This document shows, in pieces, positions 60,129 through 64,000 of a stretch of 64,000 bases of DNA (position 1 is the stretch's first letter; every line of letters starts with the position of its first letter). The notes under the pieces are model-generated. The model searched no databases and was not told the origin of the DNA. It was given only the letters and a program-made list of their open reading frames with translations. A program made the translations under genes and the position numbers. Source of the DNA: Rhodocyclaceae bacterium. GTDB lineage: Bacteria; Pseudomonadota; Gammaproteobacteria; Burkholderiales; Rhodocyclaceae. The DNA lies in NCBI GenBank assembly GCA_028714035.1, contig JAQTNA010000014.1:1-64000 (forward strand), in the 5' to 3' direction.

Positions 60129-62280
60129 GGTGTTCCTCCATTTCTGCATGTTCCTGTCGGGCGGAAGCTCGACCCACGGTGTCGGCCTCACTTTCCGCTC
60201 CCTCCTCGGGCAGGGAGAAACAGAAGCTGGCGCCCTTGCCCGGCTCCCCCCGGGCCACGATGGTGCCGCCGTGGCGGCGAATGATGCGCCGCACGCTGGC
60301 CAGCCCCACGCCCAGACCCGCGAATTCGTCCTGCCGGTGCAGGCGCTGGAAGGGCTGGAACAGGCGCTCGGCGTGGGCCGGATCGAAGCCGTTGCCGTTG
60401 TCGCTGACGCATATGGCGGGTTTGCCGCCAAGCTCTCCGGCCGAGACGCGGATGAGGGCATCCGGCCGGTTGCGGGTGAATTTCCAGGCGTTGTCCAGCA
60501 GGTGCGTCACCGCCACCTCCAGCATGGCGGCGTCGCCCATGACACAAAGGCCGGGGGCCACCTGGCGCGCCACCGTCCGTTCCGGTTCGGCTTCGGCCAA
60601 CCGATCCAGCCGGCGTTGCGCCAGGGCCGAGATGTCCACCCGAGCGCGATGCAGTTCTCCGCGCGTGCAGCGCAGTAGCGCCAGGATGCCGTCCAGCAGC
60701 CGGCCCATGTCGGCGCTGGCTGCCACGATCTGGTCCAGGCAGGTCTTTGCCCCTGCGCCCAGCCCCCGGGCGTGATCCTCCATCAGCACCTGGGAGAAGC
60801 CGCCGATGGCCCGCAGCGGCGCGCGCATGTTGTGGGTGAGGGCGTAGGCCAGGTCTTCCAGCTCCAGATTGGCCGATTGCAGTTCCGCGGTGCGCTCCGT
60901 GACCCGCAGTTCCAGGTCCGCATTGAGCCGGCGGATTTCGTCCTCGGCCTTGCGGCGCTCCGTGACATCGAAGAAGGTGCCCAGGAAGTCTTCACCCAGG
61001 TTGATGCCGGAGATGAGCATGGTCCGCTCGGAGCCGTCCTTGCAGCGCACCCGGTATTCCAGGGGTTCCACTTCCGTGCCGCTTCGGGCGGCGTTGCCTA
61101 CGGCGGCACTCCAGTTTTCCTGAACCCAGGCGCGGTAGGCCGGGTCGGGGTAGGCCAGGCGCCACCACTCGGCCAGGGTGGGCACCTCCGCGAGGCTGTA
61201 GCCGAACACCTGCTGGAACCGGGCGTTGATGGCCAGGTGTGCGCCGTCCTTGTTCACGATGCCCAGGGGCAGGGGCGCGTCGTGGAACAGCCGCCGGAAG
61301 CGTTGCTCGCTCTCCCGCAGGGTGGCCTCGGCGATTTCCCGCCTTTTCGCCGCCTCGTCCAGCAACTGGCGTGCGGTGGCGATCTCGCCGATGTCCGGAG
61401 GGGGCGCCCCGGGCGCGGGCGTTTCCGTCAGGGCGACCAGCGCACGGCCGAGTCTGCGGCTGGCGAGCAGGCCGCCGAAGACGCCCATGAGCGTGGCGGC
61501 CAGGATCGCCGCCGCCAGGGCGGTCGCCGCCGTGATCAGCGGCGCGCGGTAGGCCTCGCGGGGGATTTCCAGCACCACCGACCAGGGCGATGCCGTGGAT
61601 TTGACGACGAAGCGTCCCGAGGCGTCCACGTCCCGGGCCGAATCCAGGCCCGGCGGCCCACGGTGGGCGATGACCTGGCCGCTGCCGTCGAGCAGGGTGA
61701 GTGCCCAAGCGGCAGGCAGCGCCACCTGATCCAGGCGATCCTGGAAACGGCGGGTCTCGAAGATCGTGAGCAGCAGAAAGGCCGCTTTGTTGTCCCGAAG
61801 GCCGGGCACGGCGATGGCCACCAGGGGTTCCTTGGCCAGGGGGCCGAAGACGATATCCCCCACTGACGGCTTCCCTGTTTCCAGTGCGGAGGGCGCGGCG
61901 GCGCGGCCCTTCGAGGGGGGCAGCATGGGAAGCGCCGTGCCGAAGGGCGCGCGGGTGTTGAACAGCATGTGCAGCGCCGGGTCCGCCAGGATGACGTGGC
62001 TGCCGAAGCTCCCATGGAAGCCCTGGGCTTCCCGGTACATGTCCGGCCATCGCTTCGGCTCGTCCGCCAATGGCGATTGCGCCAGCATGTTCAGGGCGCC
62101 GATGCGGGCCGACAGGTGTTGATCAATCTCGGTGGCGAAGTTTTTCGCCAGGTTGGCCGCCTCCCGGTCTCGGTCTGACTGGGTGTCCCGGACGTCGGCC
62201 AGGGCCAGCCAGCCGGCCAGCAGCACCAGGGGCAGGACGCACAGCCAGATCAGGCGCGTGAGGAAACTATGGAGCGACAT
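60121..62280 (-). CDS. Membrane histidine kinase: dCache-PAS-HisKA-HATPase
   Basis: 719 residues from the ATG at 62278-62280 (GGAGACGCGC upstream). TM1 (7-27), a periplasmic dCache domain (30-245), TM2 (248-273), a PAS domain (about 330-450) and phospho-His483 in LTHNMRAPLRAIGG, the phytochrome-type dimerisation motif usually paired with Rcp1-like receivers. HATPase boxes are VSDNGNGFD and GLGVGLASVRRI. No receiver is attached. It overlaps the next upstream gene by 14 bp and the downstream receiver start by 8 bp. Confidence 0.92.
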   Translation of the reverse strand: MSLHSFLTRLIWLCVLPLVLLAGWLALADVRDTQSDRDREAANLAKNFATEIDQHLSARIGALNMLAQSPLADEPKRWPDMYREAQGFHGSFGSHVILADPALHMLFNTRAPFGTALPMLPPSKGRAAAPSALETGKPSVGDIVFGPLAKEPLVAIAVPGLRDNKAAFLLLTIFETRRFQDRLDQVALPAAWALTLLDGSGQVIAHRGPPGLDSARDVDASGRFVVKSTASPWSVVLEIPREAYRAPLITAATALAAAILAATLMGVFGGLLASRRLGRALVALTETPAPGAPPPDIGEIATARQLLDEAAKRREIAEATLRESEQRFRRLFHDAPLPLGIVNKDGAHLAINARFQQVFGYSLAEVPTLAEWWRLAYPDPAYRAWVQENWSAAVGNAARSGTEVEPLEYRVRCKDGSERTMLISGINLGEDFLGTFFDVTERRKAEDEIRRLNADLELRVTERTAELQSANLELEDLAYALTHNMRAPLRAIGGFSQVLMEDHARGLGAGAKTCLDQIVAASADMGRLLDGILALLRCTRGELHRARVDISALAQRRLDRLAEAEPERTVARQVAPGLCVMGDAAMLEVAVTHLLDNAWKFTRNRPDALIRVSAGELGGKPAICVSDNGNGFDPAHAERLFQPFQRLHRQDEFAGLGVGLASVRRIIRRHGGTIVARGEPGKGASFCFSLPEEGAESEADTVGRASARQEHAEMEEHRG

Positions 62281-64000
62281 GCGCGTCTCCGCCGCCTTCC
62301 ATCCCGGCTGCCGTGGGCAGGGTGAAACAGAAGGTGGCGCCTTCGCCCGGCGCAGCCTGGGCACTGATCTCGCCGCCGTGGCGGTGAATGATGCGCTGCA
62401 CGGTGGCCAGGCCGATGCCCAGGCCCGGGAACTCGTCCTGACGGTGCAGTCGCCGGAAGGGCTGGAACAGGTTTTCGGCGTGGGCCATGTCGAAGCCGGC
62501 GCCGTTGTCGGCCACGCAGATGCCCGGCTGCCCCCGCATCTCGCCCGCATAGATGCGTAAGGCCGGCGCCTCCGCCCTGGACGTGTATTTCCAGGCATTG
62601 CCCAGCAGGTTGCGCATCAGCGCCTCGATCATGCGGGCGTCGCCATGCGCCACCAGCCCCGGTTCGATATCGGCCTTGACCGAACGTGCCGGATCGCCGG
62701 CGGCCAGTTCGGCCAGCAGGCGCCGCGAGACGGCGGTCAGATCCACCCGGTCGTGGCGCAGTTCCCCTCTTGTGCTGCGGGAGAGGAGCAATATGCCCTC
62801 GATCAGTTCGCCCATCTTGCGACTGGCGATGCCGATCTGCTCCAGATAGGCCTTGCCATCGCCTTCCAACTGGTCGCCGTAGTCCTCTTCCAGGGCCTGG
62901 GTGAAACCGTTCATGGCGCGCACGGGGGCGCGCAGGTCGTGGGAGACGGCATAGGCGAAGGCGTCCAGTTCCCGGTTCGCGGCGGTCAGCTCGGCGGTGC
63001 GCTGCTCCACCCGTTGTTCCAGGCTGGCGTTCAACTGGCGGATTTCCTCGGTAACCTGCTTGTAGGCCGTGATGTCCTCGGAAAAGACGACGATGCCGCC
63101 CACGGTGTCGGCGCTGGTGTGCCAGGGGCGAACCTCCCAACGTAGCCACTGCACGTGGCCGTCCTCCCGCAGGAAACGATCCTCGTCGGCCCGGATCACC
63201 TCCCCCGCGAGCCCGCGGCGATGGGCGGCCTTCCAGGCATCGGTGATTTCCGGAAAGACGTCGTAATGAGAACGGCCGACGATGTGCGCGTCTCCCAGGC
63301 CGTAGTCCTCCATCCAGCGGCGGCTGACGGCCAGGTAGCGCATGTCGCGGTCGAACATGGCCAGGGCGGCCGGGGCATGTTCGATAAACAGCTGAAGCTG
63401 CTCCTGGCTCTCCCGCAGGGCCGCCTCCGCCTCCTTGAGATGAGTGATGTCCCGCAGGCTGACCACCACCCCCTGGACTTTTCCGTATTGCGAGAACGGC
63501 CGGTATTCCGCGTCCAGCACCCGCTTTCGCTGATCGAGAAATGTGGGCTCGATGGTGAAACGATCAATCTTGCCGGATATGGCCCTTTCCAGGTGGGGTT
63601 TGATGAGGAGATAGGTGGCGCTACCCACCACATCTTCAACCAAGCTCTGTCGCAGTCTGTCTGGAGTGGAACCGAATAGCTCGGCATACGCCGGATTGAC
63701 CACCTGGTAACGATGCTCCCGGTCAATGAAGGCCAGCATGTCCCCCGAAGTGGCGACAATCTGCTCGTAACGCCGCAATTCGTCCTGGGTGCGCCGCCGT
63801 GACGCCACCAGCCCGCCTACCCGGGCCAGCAGCTCTTCCACCGAAAAAGGCTTGTTGAGGTAGTCCTGCACTCCGTCCTTCAGCAGGCCGATGCGCAGTT
63901 CGTCGTCGGCCTTGGCGGTAAGCATGATGATGGGCAGGTCGCGGGTGGAGGTCTGGCTGCGCAAGGCGTGCACCATCTCGTCGCCGCTCATCACCGGCAT
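62267..64000 (-). CDS. REC-PAS-PAS-histidine kinase (clipped by window edge)
   Basis: 577 residues visible, beginning inside a receiver (MPVMSGDEMV, IIMLTAKADDE, NKPFSVEELLARV), so the true start lies beyond 64000. Two PAS domains follow (about 75-200 and 205-325), a coiled coil, phospho-His in VSHDLRAPVRAMNGF and an HATPase (VADNGAGFD, GLGIGLATVQRI). It is similar to the C-terminal half of the 719-aa kinase, showing another paralogue in tandem. Its stop overlaps that kinase start. Confidence 0.88.
   Translation of the reverse strand: MPVMSGDEMVHALRSQTSTRDLPIIMLTAKADDELRIGLLKDGVQDYLNKPFSVEELLARVGGLVASRRRTQDELRRYEQIVATSGDMLAFIDREHRYQVVNPAYAELFGSTPDRLRQSLVEDVVGSATYLLIKPHLERAISGKIDRFTIEPTFLDQRKRVLDAEYRPFSQYGKVQGVVVSLRDITHLKEAEAALRESQEQLQLFIEHAPAALAMFDRDMRYLAVSRRWMEDYGLGDAHIVGRSHYDVFPEITDAWKAAHRRGLAGEVIRADEDRFLREDGHVQWLRWEVRPWHTSADTVGGIVVFSEDITAYKQVTEEIRQLNASLEQRVEQRTAELTAANRELDAFAYAVSHDLRAPVRAMNGFTQALEEDYGDQLEGDGKAYLEQIGIASRKMGELIEGILLLSRSTRGELRHDRVDLTAVSRRLLAELAAGDPARSVKADIEPGLVAHGDARMIEALMRNLLGNAWKYTSRAEAPALRIYAGEMRGQPGICVADNGAGFDMAHAENLFQPFRRLHRQDEFPGLGIGLATVQRIIHRHGGEISAQAAPGEGATFCFTLPTAAGMEGGGDAHVAP

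Overview
The window looks like chromosomal DNA of a GC-rich betaproteobacterium, most likely a Rhodocyclales/Nitrosomonadales-type environmental organism. This rests on the gene families and their arrangement (ubiC-ubiA next to ubiD, an NDUFA9-like epimerase, a two-ACT-domain IlvA, a Liv transporter, PqiABC, a DUF2058 protein) and on dense hybrid-kinase clusters; no 16S gene is present to confirm it. I saw no tRNA, rRNA, CRISPR array or prophage.

Layout, left half (1-30 kb), is mostly housekeeping. A clipped transposase start lies at the left edge, then a periplasmic thioredoxin-like protein, an orphan N6-adenine methyltransferase and ilvA. A minus-strand ubiquinone operon follows (ubiC-ubiA, a MalM-like lipoprotein, ubiD). 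Next come a conserved hypothetical, an NDUFA9-like NAD(P)-binding protein, metH, glmU-glmS, an IS5 remnant, a DUF2058 protein, a complete livKHMGF operon, a phosphoglycerate-mutase-like phosphatase overlapping pqiABC, a quinone oxidoreductase and an alpha/beta hydrolase.

Right half (30-64 kb) is dominated by signal transduction. It holds a CheB-CheR fusion, then two minus-strand operons with five large histidine kinases (two large sensors, two receiver-kinase-receiver 'sandwich' kinases and a heme-type CxxCH sensor), a periplasmic ligand-binding lipoprotein and a secreted partner protein. A LysR-controlled redox cluster interrupts (DODA dioxygenase, cytochrome b561, two YceI proteins, CDGSH protein, old yellow enzyme). 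A MASE1-PAS-GGDEF-EAL c-di-GMP protein follows, then a REP-associated transposase island that abuts a broken kinase gene, and a further run of kinases with an Rcp1-like receiver reaching the right edge. No receiver in this half is joined to a DNA-binding output domain, so the plausible outputs are protein methylation (CheB/CheR), c-di-GMP and phosphotransfer.

The most unusual sequence structures are two loci of inverted 7-bp tandem repeat blocks that each start at the TAG stop codon of the upstream gene (thioredoxin-like gene; glmU-glmS). The second is a RAYT/REP island with a 236-bp tandem duplication adjoining a decayed kinase paralogue.
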